A DNA stretch of 64,000 nucleotides from Rheinheimera sp. 4Y26 (GTDB taxonomy: Bacteria; Pseudomonadota; Gammaproteobacteria; Enterobacterales; Alteromonadaceae). Made by a program: the position numbers and the translations under genes. The notes beneath the pieces are model-generated. The model was not told where the DNA came from and did no database searches. It saw only the letters and a list, made by a program, of their open reading frames with translations. Where the stretch lies: positions 806,001 to 870,000 of the forward strand of contig NZ_JAOBWS010000001.1 in the NCBI RefSeq assembly GCF_025245835.1, in the 5' to 3' direction. This document shows, piece by piece, positions 35,576 through 43,741 of this stretch; within the stretch, counting starts at the first letter, position 1, and each line of letters starts with the position of its first letter.

Positions 35576-35844
35576 TTTTTGCTTTTAAATCATAAATATA
35601 TGGAATAAAAAACACAATCAGACATCTGACAGACTACAGTTTGTTACAAGCTGTGAAGTTACCAAAGTATCGGGCATGCTGCTTGTGCTGCTGGCCATGA
35701 CGTAGTTATTGCCTTAAAACGAGCAAAGTGCCAAGGCAAGGCGCGAAAAAACAAATCAATACAGAAGTGTATAGCGGGCAAAGGCATGCAGCGGCAGTTG
35801 ATAGTGAACTCTGTTCTTAACCATGTACGAGAATGAGGATTTTT

Positions 35845-37428
35845 ATGCTTTCAATCATCACTTTATTACAAAACCTGAGTATCAGAATCAAACTTCTTGT
35901 CGGTTTTGGCTTAGTGCTGTTGATCCTGTTGTTTATCTCTGCGCTGAGTTATCAATCATTACAAGGCTTAAGTGCCCGCTTTGAAATGGTGAGTAAAGTC
36001 AGTGAAACCAATCTTTTGATCAGTGAAGCCAGGCAGCAGGAGAAAAACTTTTTGTTGCGTAATGACCGTAAGTATTATCAGGCAGCGCAAGACATTAGCA
36101 ATAAAGCCAAACAACTGGGTGAAACCAGCCTGACCTTATTCACCACAGCAGAAAGCGCCAGCTTAATGCGTGAGTTATTAAGCCAGCTGGATGCCTATCA
36201 GCGGTTGTTATCGGAGCTGGCAGCCATTGACACCCAAAACAATAAAGAAGCCGCCCTCGCCGTTGAGGAGAAAATGACCACTGCAGCCCGGGCGGCTGAT
36301 CAGGCGGGTACCCGTTCGGTGGAGCGGCAGCTGGAAATCATGCGCCAGGAAGTGCGGAATAAAGAGTGGTTAATTATTGTTTGTGCTGTGGTTGCTCTCG
36401 TTATTGGTATGTTGGCCGCTTCGGTGATCACCAGTATGGTGGTAACCCCAATTCAGCAAGTGGTCCAGGTGGCCGAAAAAATTGCTGGCGGCGATTTAAG
36501 TGCCAATTTACCGACAGACCGGCTGGATGAGCCAGGTCAGCTGATGCAAGCCATGCAAAAAATGACGGTGAATTTGCGGGTGCTGATCAATAGCCTCACT
36601 GCCGGTATCGCCCAGCTGGCGGCGGCCACTGAAGAAATGGCGGCGATTTCAGAGCAAAACTCTGCCGGTGTTTGCCAGCAAAAAGAAGAAACCGAGCAGG
36701 TGGCAACAGCGATGAATGAAATGGCAGCTACAGTGCAGGACGTTGCCAAAAATGCCGAAGAAGCTTCAGCTTCAGCCACTGAGTCGGCACAGCAAGCGAC
36801 GCAGGGCGAAAAAGTCGTGCAAAAAACTACCCATCAGATTAAAGCGCTGGCGCACGAAGTGGCTAGTTCTGCCAAGGCGATAGTGGAGTTAAAAGATCAG
36901 AGCAACAATATTGGTGCTGTGTTGGATGTGATTAAAAGTATTGCTGATCAGACCAACCTGCTGGCACTCAATGCTGCCATTGAAGCAGCAAGGGCAGGGG
37001 ATGCCGGTCGTGGGTTTTCAGTGGTTGCTGACGAAGTGCGGGCGCTGGCATTCAGAACTCAGGAATCAACAGGCCAGATTGAACAACTGATCAGCAATCT
37101 GCAGCAAAAAGCTGAGGCTGCGGTGGCCAATATGCATAAAAGCTCAAACCTGGCCGATGATACATTACAAAGCGCTGACGAAGCCGGTGATGCTATTAAC
37201 GCCATCAATCATGCCATTAGTAGTATTCAGAATATGAACCAGCAAATTGCCGCAGCTGCGATGCAACAGGCAACAGTGGCCGAGCAAATTAACCGCAGTA
37301 TTTACAGTATCCGCGACGTGGCTGAACAATCCGCAGTCGCCAGCGAACAAACCGCCACTGCCAGCACCGACTTAAGCCGGCTTGGTACCGAACTGCAACA
37401 ACTGGCGGCGCAGTTTAAAGTCGCCTGA
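35845..37428 (+). CDS. Methyl-accepting chemotaxis protein
   Basis: A 527-residue chemoreceptor. ATG 35845 (with TGAGG 6 bases upstream) is preferred to the ATG four codons before. A membrane helix at about 18-38, a periplasmic four-helix-type sensor (about 39-175), a second helix (about 180-200) and a HAMP domain lead into the signalling hairpin, whose tip reads [21 protein letters not shown] and then [14 protein letters not shown] (shown as two parts; tip near residue 390). No CheB/CheR binding pentapeptide is at the C-terminus. It is monocistronic. Ligand unknown. Confidence 0.92.
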   Translation: MLSIITLLQNLSIRIKLLVGFGLVLLILLFISALSYQSLQGLSARFEMVSKVSETNLLISEARQQEKNFLLRNDRKYYQAAQDISNKAKQLGETSLTLFTTAESASLMRELLSQLDAYQRLLSELAAIDTQNNKEAALAVEEKMTTAARAADQAGTRSVERQLEIMRQEVRNKEWLIIVCAVVALVIGMLAASVITSMVVTPIQQVVQVAEKIAGGDLSANLPTDRLDEPGQLMQAMQKMTVNLRVLINSLTAGIAQLAAATEEMAAISEQNSAGVCQQKEETEQVATAMNEMAATVQDVAKNAEEASASATESAQQATQGEKVVQKTTHQIKALAHEVASSAKAIVELKDQSNNIGAVLDVIKSIADQTNLLALNAAIEAARAGDAGRGFSVVADEVRALAFRTQESTGQIEQLISNLQQKAEAAVANMHKSSNLADDTLQSADEAGDAINAINHAISSIQNMNQQIAAAAMQQATVAEQINRSIYSIRDVAEQSAVASEQTATASTDLSRLGTELQQLAAQFKVA

Positions 37429-37457
37429 CGCTGTATTCTGCACTTAAACAACAACCG

Positions 37458-37478
37458 AACCGCCTTTTACCGGCGGTT
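37458..37478 (+). terminator. Hairpin after the chemoreceptor gene
   Basis: Arms AACCGCC/GGCGGTT with a 7-base loop, 30 bases after the stop. The T-run is interrupted, so it is a weak candidate. Confidence 0.4.
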
Positions 37479-37522
37479 TGCTTGTTGTTGGTCGCTTTGT
37501 CGGCATGTTGCGGATAGCCGGG

Positions 37523-38980
37523 TCACCTGTCTTTCGGGGGCTGGCCAGGTTTGTGACTGCTTTGGTTGACCAGATAAATGCTGATAAGCGACAGAACAAG
37601 CACAGCAGCGCTCAGGGTAAAGCTGGTGGTTAACGCAATACCTAATTGTGCTGGTGTTGCCTCGGCCATCGCAGTGTTTTGTAACGCCGCACTAAATACA
37701 GCGCTGAGCATTGAAGCGCCTGTCATCAGTCCCAGATTTTTTGTCAGGTTCAGCAGGCCGGACGCAAGGCCTTTGTCTTTTTCACAGACGCTGTTCATCA
37801 CATAAGTATTGTTTGCATTCAGGAAAAACTGCCGGCCAGGCGTCATCACAAGCAGCGCTGCAATATAACCGTAAACCCCAAATAATACCGGCAGATAAGC
37901 AAAACAAAGCGCGCCGAGACTCATCAGCAGCAGACCCAAAAACATCATATTTTTTTCCCCTATTGCATCCACTAATTTTCCGGCCGGATAACCGGCGCAG
38001 GCCGAAGCCAGCGGCCCAACCGACATCAGTAAACCCACTTGCAGTGGCGATAGTAAGAGGGCATAAGTCAGGTAAAAAGGCCCAATCAGCAGCGTCGACA
38101 TGGCAATTGCATCTACCATAAAACCTGCAGCTAAAGTGACATTGCGCAGCGGCTGACAAAAGAAGGCCAGATCAATCAGCACAACAGGGCGCAGATGCTG
38201 GCTGAGCAAAAAAAGCATAAATGCGCCAATAGCAAGGAGCGCCGGGTTTAGCGGCAATGCCTTGCCAAGCTCCGGCGAAGTGACCGTTATCGCATAAAAC
38301 AAGCAGCTGAGCGCCAGTAATAAGGTGCCTGGCAGATCAAAGTGTTTCCCGCTTTTGAGCACGTTGATTTTATCTCTGGCAATAAATTTGGCGCAAAAAA
38401 GAAAGCTGATACTGCCAAGCAGTGCCATCAACCCGAAGATCGATTGCCAGCCAAAAAAGTTGAGCAAGGCGCCGCCGGCCACAGGCCCAAGGGCTGTGCC
38501 AATGGCTGCAGTGGTGCTCATTAAACCTATGGCCGCACCTAAACGGTTTTTCGGCATCACTGAGCTGACAAGGGCAAAGCTTTGCGACAGGATAAAAGTG
38601 GCGCCAAGCCCCTGTAGCAGCCTGGCCAGAATCAACATCCACAGGTTCAGCGACAAGGCGCACATGACGGACGCGCAGGAAAAAATGCCGATGCCAAGCA
38701 GCAGCATCAGTTTTCTGCCGAGCAGATCTCCCAGCACACCGGCTCCCATCACAAAAGTAACCAGGGCAATTAAATAAGCAATGACCACCCAGTTCACTGC
38801 CGGCATTGCGGCGTTAAAACTTGCTGCCAGAGTGGGTAGAGCCACATTGGCAATACTCATGGCCAGTGCCGGCAGCAGGATAGCAACAGCGAGGCTTAAT
38901 AAAGCTGCGGATTGCGCCTTTGATAAAGGCTGCTGTTCAGCTGGTTTGTTACATTGGGTTGCGAGCGGATCAGACATCAT
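37523..38980 (-). CDS. MFS transporter, DHA2 type (14-helix drug efflux)
   Basis: A 485-residue transporter with about 14 hydrophobic helices. The conserved segments GVLGDLLGRKLMLL (loop 2-3) and a motif C-like LGPVAGGALLNFFGWQ are typical of DHA2 H+ antiporters such as SmvA/EmrB relatives. Two ATG codons stand in a row; GAGG lies 4 and 7 bases upstream. It is divergent from a MerR gene, and its promoter (39039-39069) has the 19-bp spacer typical of MerR-activated promoters, so induction by the MerR ligand is expected. Confidence 0.92.
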   Translation of the reverse strand: MMSDPLATQCNKPAEQQPLSKAQSAALLSLAVAILLPALAMSIANVALPTLAASFNAAMPAVNWVVIAYLIALVTFVMGAGVLGDLLGRKLMLLLGIGIFSCASVMCALSLNLWMLILARLLQGLGATFILSQSFALVSSVMPKNRLGAAIGLMSTTAAIGTALGPVAGGALLNFFGWQSIFGLMALLGSISFLFCAKFIARDKINVLKSGKHFDLPGTLLLALSCLFYAITVTSPELGKALPLNPALLAIGAFMLFLLSQHLRPVVLIDLAFFCQPLRNVTLAAGFMVDAIAMSTLLIGPFYLTYALLLSPLQVGLLMSVGPLASACAGYPAGKLVDAIGEKNMMFLGLLLMSLGALCFAYLPVLFGVYGYIAALLVMTPGRQFFLNANNTYVMNSVCEKDKGLASGLLNLTKNLGLMTGASMLSAVFSAALQNTAMAEATPAQLGIALTTSFTLSAAVLVLSLISIYLVNQSSHKPGQPPKDR

Positions 38981-39038
38981 AGAACCTCAGGTATAAGGCA
39001 AACACAGGCTGCGGTTGCACAAAGATGACAGTTTTTGT

Positions 39039-39069
39039 AATGTACAACTTGAAGTTAACTTGAAGTCAA
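39039..39069 (-). promoter_or_regulatory. MerR-type promoter/operator of the DHA2 gene
   Basis: Read on the minus strand: -35 TTGACT, a 19-bp spacer and -10 TACATT. The spacer holds a GTTAAC-centred dyad with CAAG arms. The long spacer is the hallmark of promoters that MerR-family activators untwist. A near copy is found upstream of the cupin gene at 40202-40232. Confidence 0.82.
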
Positions 39070-39079
39070 GGCCGCCATT

Positions 39080-39511
39080 ATGGGTTCTATCGATATTTCG
39101 CAACTGGTCAAAAAATCGGGCATTCCTGCATCGACCATCAGGTATTACGAAGAAAAAGCCTTGATCAAATCAGTGGGCAGAGTGGGCTTAAAACGCTTGT
39201 TTGATACCAAAGTGCTGGACCAACTGGAATTTATTGCGCTGGGACAAAGGGCGGGTTTTGCCCTCGGGGACATTCAGTCGATGTTGACGACTCAGGGACG
39301 ATTTGAAGTCAATCGGGATGTGTTATTGGAAAAAGCCGATGAGATTGCCAAAAGTGTGAAGCAGCTGGTGGCGATACAACGTTGTCTGGAGCATGCGGCA
39401 AAATGCACGGCCCCCAGCCACAGTGAATGTCCGAAGTTTCAGCAGTTATTAAGAATTGCCGGCAAAGACCAGGCCCGGAAACACAAAGTTGCAAACCCTG
39501 GCCGCGGCTGA
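39080..39511 (+). CDS. MerR-family transcriptional regulator
   Basis: A 143-residue protein with the N-terminal winged HTH (about 5-70; VKKSGIPASTIRYYEEKALI) and a dimerisation helix (about 75-115). The C-terminal part has three cysteines (RCLEHAAKC then SECPKF), which could bind a metal or be redox-sensitive, but the spacing is not that of SoxR or of the CueR/ZntR groups. It is divergent from the DHA2 transporter, and two MerR-type promoters in the window suggest a regulon of that transporter and a cupin protein. Confidence 0.9.
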   Translation: MGSIDISQLVKKSGIPASTIRYYEEKALIKSVGRVGLKRLFDTKVLDQLEFIALGQRAGFALGDIQSMLTTQGRFEVNRDVLLEKADEIAKSVKQLVAIQRCLEHAAKCTAPSHSECPKFQQLLRIAGKDQARKHKVANPGRG

Positions 39512-39657
39512 ACGGGCAGAGCAGAGTGCTGCGCGGGTTATTCGGGCAAGAGAGCTCCGTCAAGACAGTACCATCATGACAGAAGCGTTAGCACAGAACA
39601 GGCAAAACAGGGCAGTCAAAGGTTCTGTGTCACTCTGACTGCACCTTCATCACTGTT

Positions 39658-40170
39658 TTAGCTGCCAAATCTGACCAAACGGCCTTCCTGCATTTCTTTA
39701 CTAAAATCGGTGCTGGTTAGCCGCAATTGTACAAAACCTTCTGACAAACAGCGGGTATCGTGAATATCTCCAGGTAAAAATACCCGGCACTGGCCAGCTT
39801 GCATCAGATCTGTCCCTCTGGACACCAAATGGGTTTCCCCATTCACTGTGGTCACTTGCTGATAGGTGTTCATTGCCATTTCACCGGACAACACGGCATA
39901 AAACACCCAACCGGCACCGTGGTTATGCGGCTGGCGGTAGGTGCCTTTTTCTTCAGTGTGCGCCAATAAGATAAAACCCTGTTCAGGGTCCCGGTACAGT
40001 TCTTTAGCGGCAGGTTTTTCGCTGATAATGTCTTTCAGCCATGGCTCATCTTTGGCGGCCCTGGTGAAATCCACCAGCAGTTGTCTGACCGCGCCGACAG
40101 TCTCTGTGTTCAGCCCGGACCAGGCCTTTCTGACATTAACAATAAAGTTATCCAGTGTTGTTTGCTGCAT
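39658..40170 (-). CDS. Cupin protein, cysteine-dioxygenase-like
   Basis: A 170-residue protein with a single cupin barrel. The first cupin motif is PHNHGAGWVFYAVLSGEM (two His and a later Glu as metal ligands), the second is LPGDIHDTRCL with the third His. Helical N-terminal residues 1-60 are like those of cysteine-dioxygenase-type proteins, but no Cys-Tyr crosslink pair is evident. GAGGTG lies before the ATG. Its promoter at 40202-40232 has the same MerR-type layout as that of the DHA2 exporter, so both should respond to the adjacent MerR protein. Confidence 0.82.
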   Translation of the reverse strand: MQQTTLDNFIVNVRKAWSGLNTETVGAVRQLLVDFTRAAKDEPWLKDIISEKPAAKELYRDPEQGFILLAHTEEKGTYRQPHNHGAGWVFYAVLSGEMAMNTYQQVTTVNGETHLVSRGTDLMQAGQCRVFLPGDIHDTRCLSEGFVQLRLTSTDFSKEMQEGRLVRFGS

Positions 40171-40201
40171 TTTTTCACCTCAAGGATTAAAGTTCAAAAG
40201 C

Positions 40202-40232
40202 AGCATAAATCTTCAAGTTAACTTGAGGTCAA
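40202..40232 (-). promoter_or_regulatory. MerR-type promoter/operator of the cupin gene
   Basis: Read on the minus strand: -35 TTGACC, a 19-bp spacer, -10 TATGCT. Sixteen bases around the GTTAAC centre are the same as, or one base from, those in the promoter at 39039-39069. It lies 32 bases before the cupin start. Confidence 0.82.
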
Positions 40233-40436
40233 GCGGGAATTTCAGATAAACATCAAGTGAAAGATTGCCGCTTGAGAGGCGGAACAACAACCAATAATCA
40301 ACAGTGTTTAAGGCCTGGGCGGCAGAAAGGTTTTAACCATCGGCAGCGCAACTGAATTGAATGTCTCAGGGCAACACAATGGCGATTTAAACACCATAAA
40401 ATTAATGGGGAATTTATAAAGATATGTATTGGTATT

Positions 40437-40523
40437 TGGTGCCTGGGGTCGGACTCGAACCGACACGCCATTTCTGGCGGCGGATTTTGAATCCGCTGCG
40501 TCTACCGATTTCGCCACCCAGGC
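40437..40523 (-). tRNA. tRNA-Leu (anticodon CAA)
   Basis: On the minus strand an 87-base cloverleaf runs from GCCTGGG to CCCAGGC plus A-CCA, which is encoded. The anticodon stem GCGGA/TCCGC encloses TTCAAAA, giving CAA. A long variable arm and GGTTCGAGTCC in the T arm confirm a class II leucine tRNA. Confidence 0.95.
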
Positions 40524-40768
40524 ATTGAGGGGGTCTTCTGGGGTAAACAGCGCTGATTATACAAAGCTGGGCTGGCTTCGCAAGCAAAAAATCAATGGCA
40601 ACAGTTAATTGCGTAATTTTTAAGCGTGGCAGGTTCTGGCTTTGGCTGTTGTTGCTGCGCTTGGCCATGTTAAACTGCGGTTTTTCCGGCTTGGGCCGGC
40701 GAAGTGCTGGCCAGAATAAGTTGGGCCCAGACAAAAAATTTCGCCCGGCATGAAAAACGAGAGTTCAG

Positions 40769-41269
40769 ATGATGTTTGCAGATACGCCAAGGGCGGGGCT
40801 GGTGCGCAGATTAGGCGTGCTGCTGTATGATTTTATGACGTTGATTGCGTTGTTAATGCTGGCGATGTTGCTGGCGCTGGCGCTGGTGGCTGGCCTGGAA
40901 AAAGCCGGTTTATTATCGCTGGTGGGTTATCAGGACGCTGCTGAATATATTCAGCGCCATGCCATTTGGTTTCAGTTGTATCTGCTGTTTTGGGTGTTGT
41001 GGTTTTACCTGTATTTCTGGTGTAAAGCCGGCCAAACCCTGGGCATGCGTGCCTGGCGGTTGTTGCTGGTGCAGCAAAATGGCCAGCCCGTCACCTTTAA
41101 ACAAGCGCTGATCCGTTTATTTACTTCATTGGGTGGCCTTGGCAATTTGTGGCTGCTGCTGCGCTGGAAACAAAAACTGGCGCTGCAGGACCAACTCTCC
41201 GGCACTATGGTGCTGGTGTTAAGCAAAGAGCAAAGTCAGCAGTTAAATTTACACCGTCAGGCACGTTAA
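40769..41269 (+). CDS. RDD-family membrane protein
   Basis: A 166-residue protein with three membrane helices (about 17-45, 68-88 and 108-128). The RDD features are present: an Arg near the start (LVRRLGVLLYDFMTLI), then an Asp in the first helix, and LGMRAWRLLLVQQNGQPV. Two ATG codons are adjacent at 40769 and 40772. Family members are of uncertain role; some have been linked to ion transport. A strong hairpin lies about 40 bases downstream. Confidence 0.88.
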   Translation: MMFADTPRAGLVRRLGVLLYDFMTLIALLMLAMLLALALVAGLEKAGLLSLVGYQDAAEYIQRHAIWFQLYLLFWVLWFYLYFWCKAGQTLGMRAWRLLLVQQNGQPVTFKQALIRLFTSLGGLGNLWLLLRWKQKLALQDQLSGTMVLVLSKEQSQQLNLHRQAR

Positions 41270-41689
41270 TTTTCCAATCTCCGCAGTTGTTTTAGCTGCC
41301 GTCACAGAGCCGTCAACAAGGCTAAACATCACTTTTAGCCCTGTTGATGGTGTTTTTGCTAAAGAACAGGTAAAACAGACAATAAACTGCTGATGTGGCC
41401 CCTGTTTTAGTCTGTGTTTTTTACTCCACTGCTGAAAATTACAACACTACTGTTTTAACCTGAGCTGTTGCTGACTGCCCCGGGCGCAACTTTGCCCCTG
41501 AGTTTTTTCTGCTGCATTTGTGAGCAACAAACGCCGGCAAGCCAAGGCTGGCAAGGGGAGTAGCCTGTTGTCTGTTGCTGGTGCCGCTTTGCGGGCTTAG
41601 CCTTTTTGTTGTTTTAGTCAAAACAAATCTCAAGTTTTTCCGTGGGCGCCCGATATAAAAGTATCAGGAATCAGTTACGGGACTACATC
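41270..41689. other. Intergenic region after the RDD gene
   Basis: About 420 bases. It holds one strong hairpin with a T-run (reported as a terminator), and a stretch rich in CTG/GTT words without a credible gene. A minus-strand open frame at 41439-41633 has no ribosome binding site and no recognisable product. Confidence 0.45.
41312..41357 (+). terminator. Terminator of the RDD gene
   Basis: Arms of 15 bases (GTCAACAAGGCTAAA with TTTAGCCCTGTTGAT, one mismatch) around a 7-base loop, followed by GTTTTT. Confidence 0.7.
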
Positions 41690-42034
41690 ATGCAAGAACA
41701 TCAACGCCTGCAAAAAATTCGCGAAATAGGCATTCGTTTGCATGAACTTGGTCTGGTCAGCAAAAAAGCTGAAACCTCTTACGCATCACTGGCGATTAAC
41801 TACTTGTTTAGTTTGTATAAAATGCCAAAACCAACAGGCGTGTCGCTGCAGGAAACTTTGCAGTTATTAGCTGAAGCTGTAGTGCTGGAGCATAAACTGG
41901 CGTACCGCCGGTTAAGTGCAGACTCTGTACTGGAGTTTTTCAGTCACAGATATCAGGTGTCTGCGGCATCACCTTTGGTGCATCCTTCTTATCGTCGTCG
42001 TAATACGGCTGCGGCTGGTCTGCAATTTGCCTGA
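41690..42034 (+). CDS. Hypothetical helical protein
   Basis: A 114-residue protein that I do not recognise. It is basic, mostly helical by composition (RLQKIREIGIRLHELGLVSKK, then SLQETLQLLAEAVVLEHK), with no signal peptide or membrane helix. The ATG at 41690 gives a compact start; a GTG 16 codons upstream is possible but has no site. It stands alone. The absence of Cys and the short basic tail (SYRRRN) could fit nucleic acid binding, but that is speculation. Confidence 0.55.
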   Translation: MQEHQRLQKIREIGIRLHELGLVSKKAETSYASLAINYLFSLYKMPKPTGVSLQETLQLLAEAVVLEHKLAYRRLSADSVLEFFSHRYQVSAASPLVHPSYRRRNTAAAGLQFA

Positions 42035-42256
42035 GCCAAAAGCGCTGTTTTGTGGTAAATGGTTGCAAACGGCAGCAAATAGCCAGTAATAACCGGCATT
42101 TTTCCCGATAAAAAAAGCGGAAAATATCAGCCTCTGCAGCAAAACTTACCGCTGCAGATGTTGGCTGGGGTGGGACAGGAACCCCGGGCAGGAACACCAG
42201 ACTGATATTTTCCAAAGCAGGAATTTAAGCCCGGCCTGAACCCGGGCAATAAAAAG

Positions 42257-43741
42257 TTAAGTTAAATCAATACCTCCGGCAAAGCTGCGATACAAAGCCA
42301 CCAACAGCTGAAAATTCTGCTGACTTAATCTGGCTTGTTCATCCCGCGCCGCCAATAACTCACGTTCTGCATCCAATAACTCCAGAAAATCGGCATTGCC
42401 TGCTTCAAACCTGGCTTTGGAAAGCGCAACAGCAGTGCTGGTGGCCGCCACTTGTTGCTGCTGGATCAGTTGCTGACGCCGGCTTAAGTTGTAACTTTCC
42501 AGGCTAAATTGCATATCGCGAAGCGCGTCCAGCACTTGCTGGCGAAATTCAGCCAGCGCCATTTGTTCACTGGCTTTGGCGCCTTTAATTCTTGCTTGCA
42601 CTGAAGTCCAGTCGGCACCTTGCCAACTTAAACTTGGCGCCACACTCCAGGCGCGTTGATCGCTGCCCAAAGTTAAACCCGGCGCTGAGATAAAACCCAA
42701 AAAGCCGCTGACCGAGACATTGGGATACAGATCTGCGGTGGCAACGCCAATCTCGGCAGTGCTGGCGGCTAATTGCCGCTCCGCCTGCGCTATATCTGGC
42801 CTGTGTCGCAGCAGATCTTTGCTGACTGCTACGGCTTGTGGCTGTTTCAGCTCAGGCAAAGCCTGTTTGCCTGCTGCAATTTGTGGTAATTGCAGCTGCT
42901 GCGGGCTGAAACCCACAAGTGCCGCCAGGGTAGTAAAAGCGCGGCTTTTATCGGTTTCAAACTGTGGCAAACTGGCTTCCAGCTGATAAAGCTGCGCTTT
43001 AATGCGGGCCAGCTCTAAATCTGATGCCATACCAGCGTCGCGTCTGGCCAAAATCAGCTGCTCAGTTTGCTGCATATTGGTGAGGTTTTGCCGGGCAACC
43101 GCCAGGCGCAGTTCTGCGCCGCGGTAATCACCATAACTTTGTGCCACCTGGGCAATAATACTGATTTGGGCATCCTGCCAGGCAAATACGGCACTTTCCG
43201 CTCTGGCATTGGCCGCTTCGCTGGCGCGTTTTAATTTGCCGGCTAAATCTAAGTCCCAGCTGAAGCTGCCGCGCAGTTGTGAGCTGCGGTTATATTGTGC
43301 TTTGCCATCCACACTATTGGCGCTGCCAGCCACTTCAGCCGGTGTGCGGCTGTTTTGCTGGCTGCTGTCAATTGCCGCTTTTGGCCAGAGATTGTCGTCG
43401 CTGTCGGCAAATACCGCATAAGCCCTGGCCACATTCGCCTCTGCTTTGGCCAGCTGCTGGTTTTGCTCAATTGCAATTTGGATAAGCCGGTTAAGCTCCT
43501 GGTCCTGAAACTTTTGCCACCATAAAGTGGCGCTGTCAGGAAGCGCCAAGTTGCTTCCCACTTCAGGCATCTCCATGCTGACGTTGAGCGAGGTTGGCGC
43601 CTGATAATCAGGGCCAACTGCGGCACAACCCAGTAGCGCGCTGACCACAAAAGCCAGCAGCGCCAAACGGGGTTTTGGCAGCAGGTTATTGCTTGCCATA
43701 TTAAAATTTGTGTTGAATTTTGTATTAAAAAGCTTAGCCAT
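42257..43741 (-). CDS. RND efflux outer membrane lipoprotein (NodT/OprM type)
   Basis: A 494-residue TolC-family protein. The N-terminus has a lipobox (SALLGC) at about residue 39, preceded by a long polar start. Two outer membrane efflux repeats (about 60-260 and 275-480) with long helical hairpins follow, ending with SRQNFQLLVALYRSFAGG-type sequence. The ATG overlaps the stop of the RND pump gene by 8 bases, so translation is coupled. With the pump and adaptor it forms a complete tripartite efflux system. Confidence 0.92.
   Translation of the reverse strand: MAKLFNTKFNTNFNMASNNLLPKPRLALLAFVVSALLGCAAVGPDYQAPTSLNVSMEMPEVGSNLALPDSATLWWQKFQDQELNRLIQIAIEQNQQLAKAEANVARAYAVFADSDDNLWPKAAIDSSQQNSRTPAEVAGSANSVDGKAQYNRSSQLRGSFSWDLDLAGKLKRASEAANARAESAVFAWQDAQISIIAQVAQSYGDYRGAELRLAVARQNLTNMQQTEQLILARRDAGMASDLELARIKAQLYQLEASLPQFETDKSRAFTTLAALVGFSPQQLQLPQIAAGKQALPELKQPQAVAVSKDLLRHRPDIAQAERQLAASTAEIGVATADLYPNVSVSGFLGFISAPGLTLGSDQRAWSVAPSLSWQGADWTSVQARIKGAKASEQMALAEFRQQVLDALRDMQFSLESYNLSRRQQLIQQQQVAATSTAVALSKARFEAGNADFLELLDAERELLAARDEQARLSQQNFQLLVALYRSFAGGIDLT

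Noticed and set aside
39512-39657. Short open frame continuing after the MerR gene (39456-39638)
   Set aside because: Overlaps the end of the MerR gene, has no ribosome binding site and no recognisable product.
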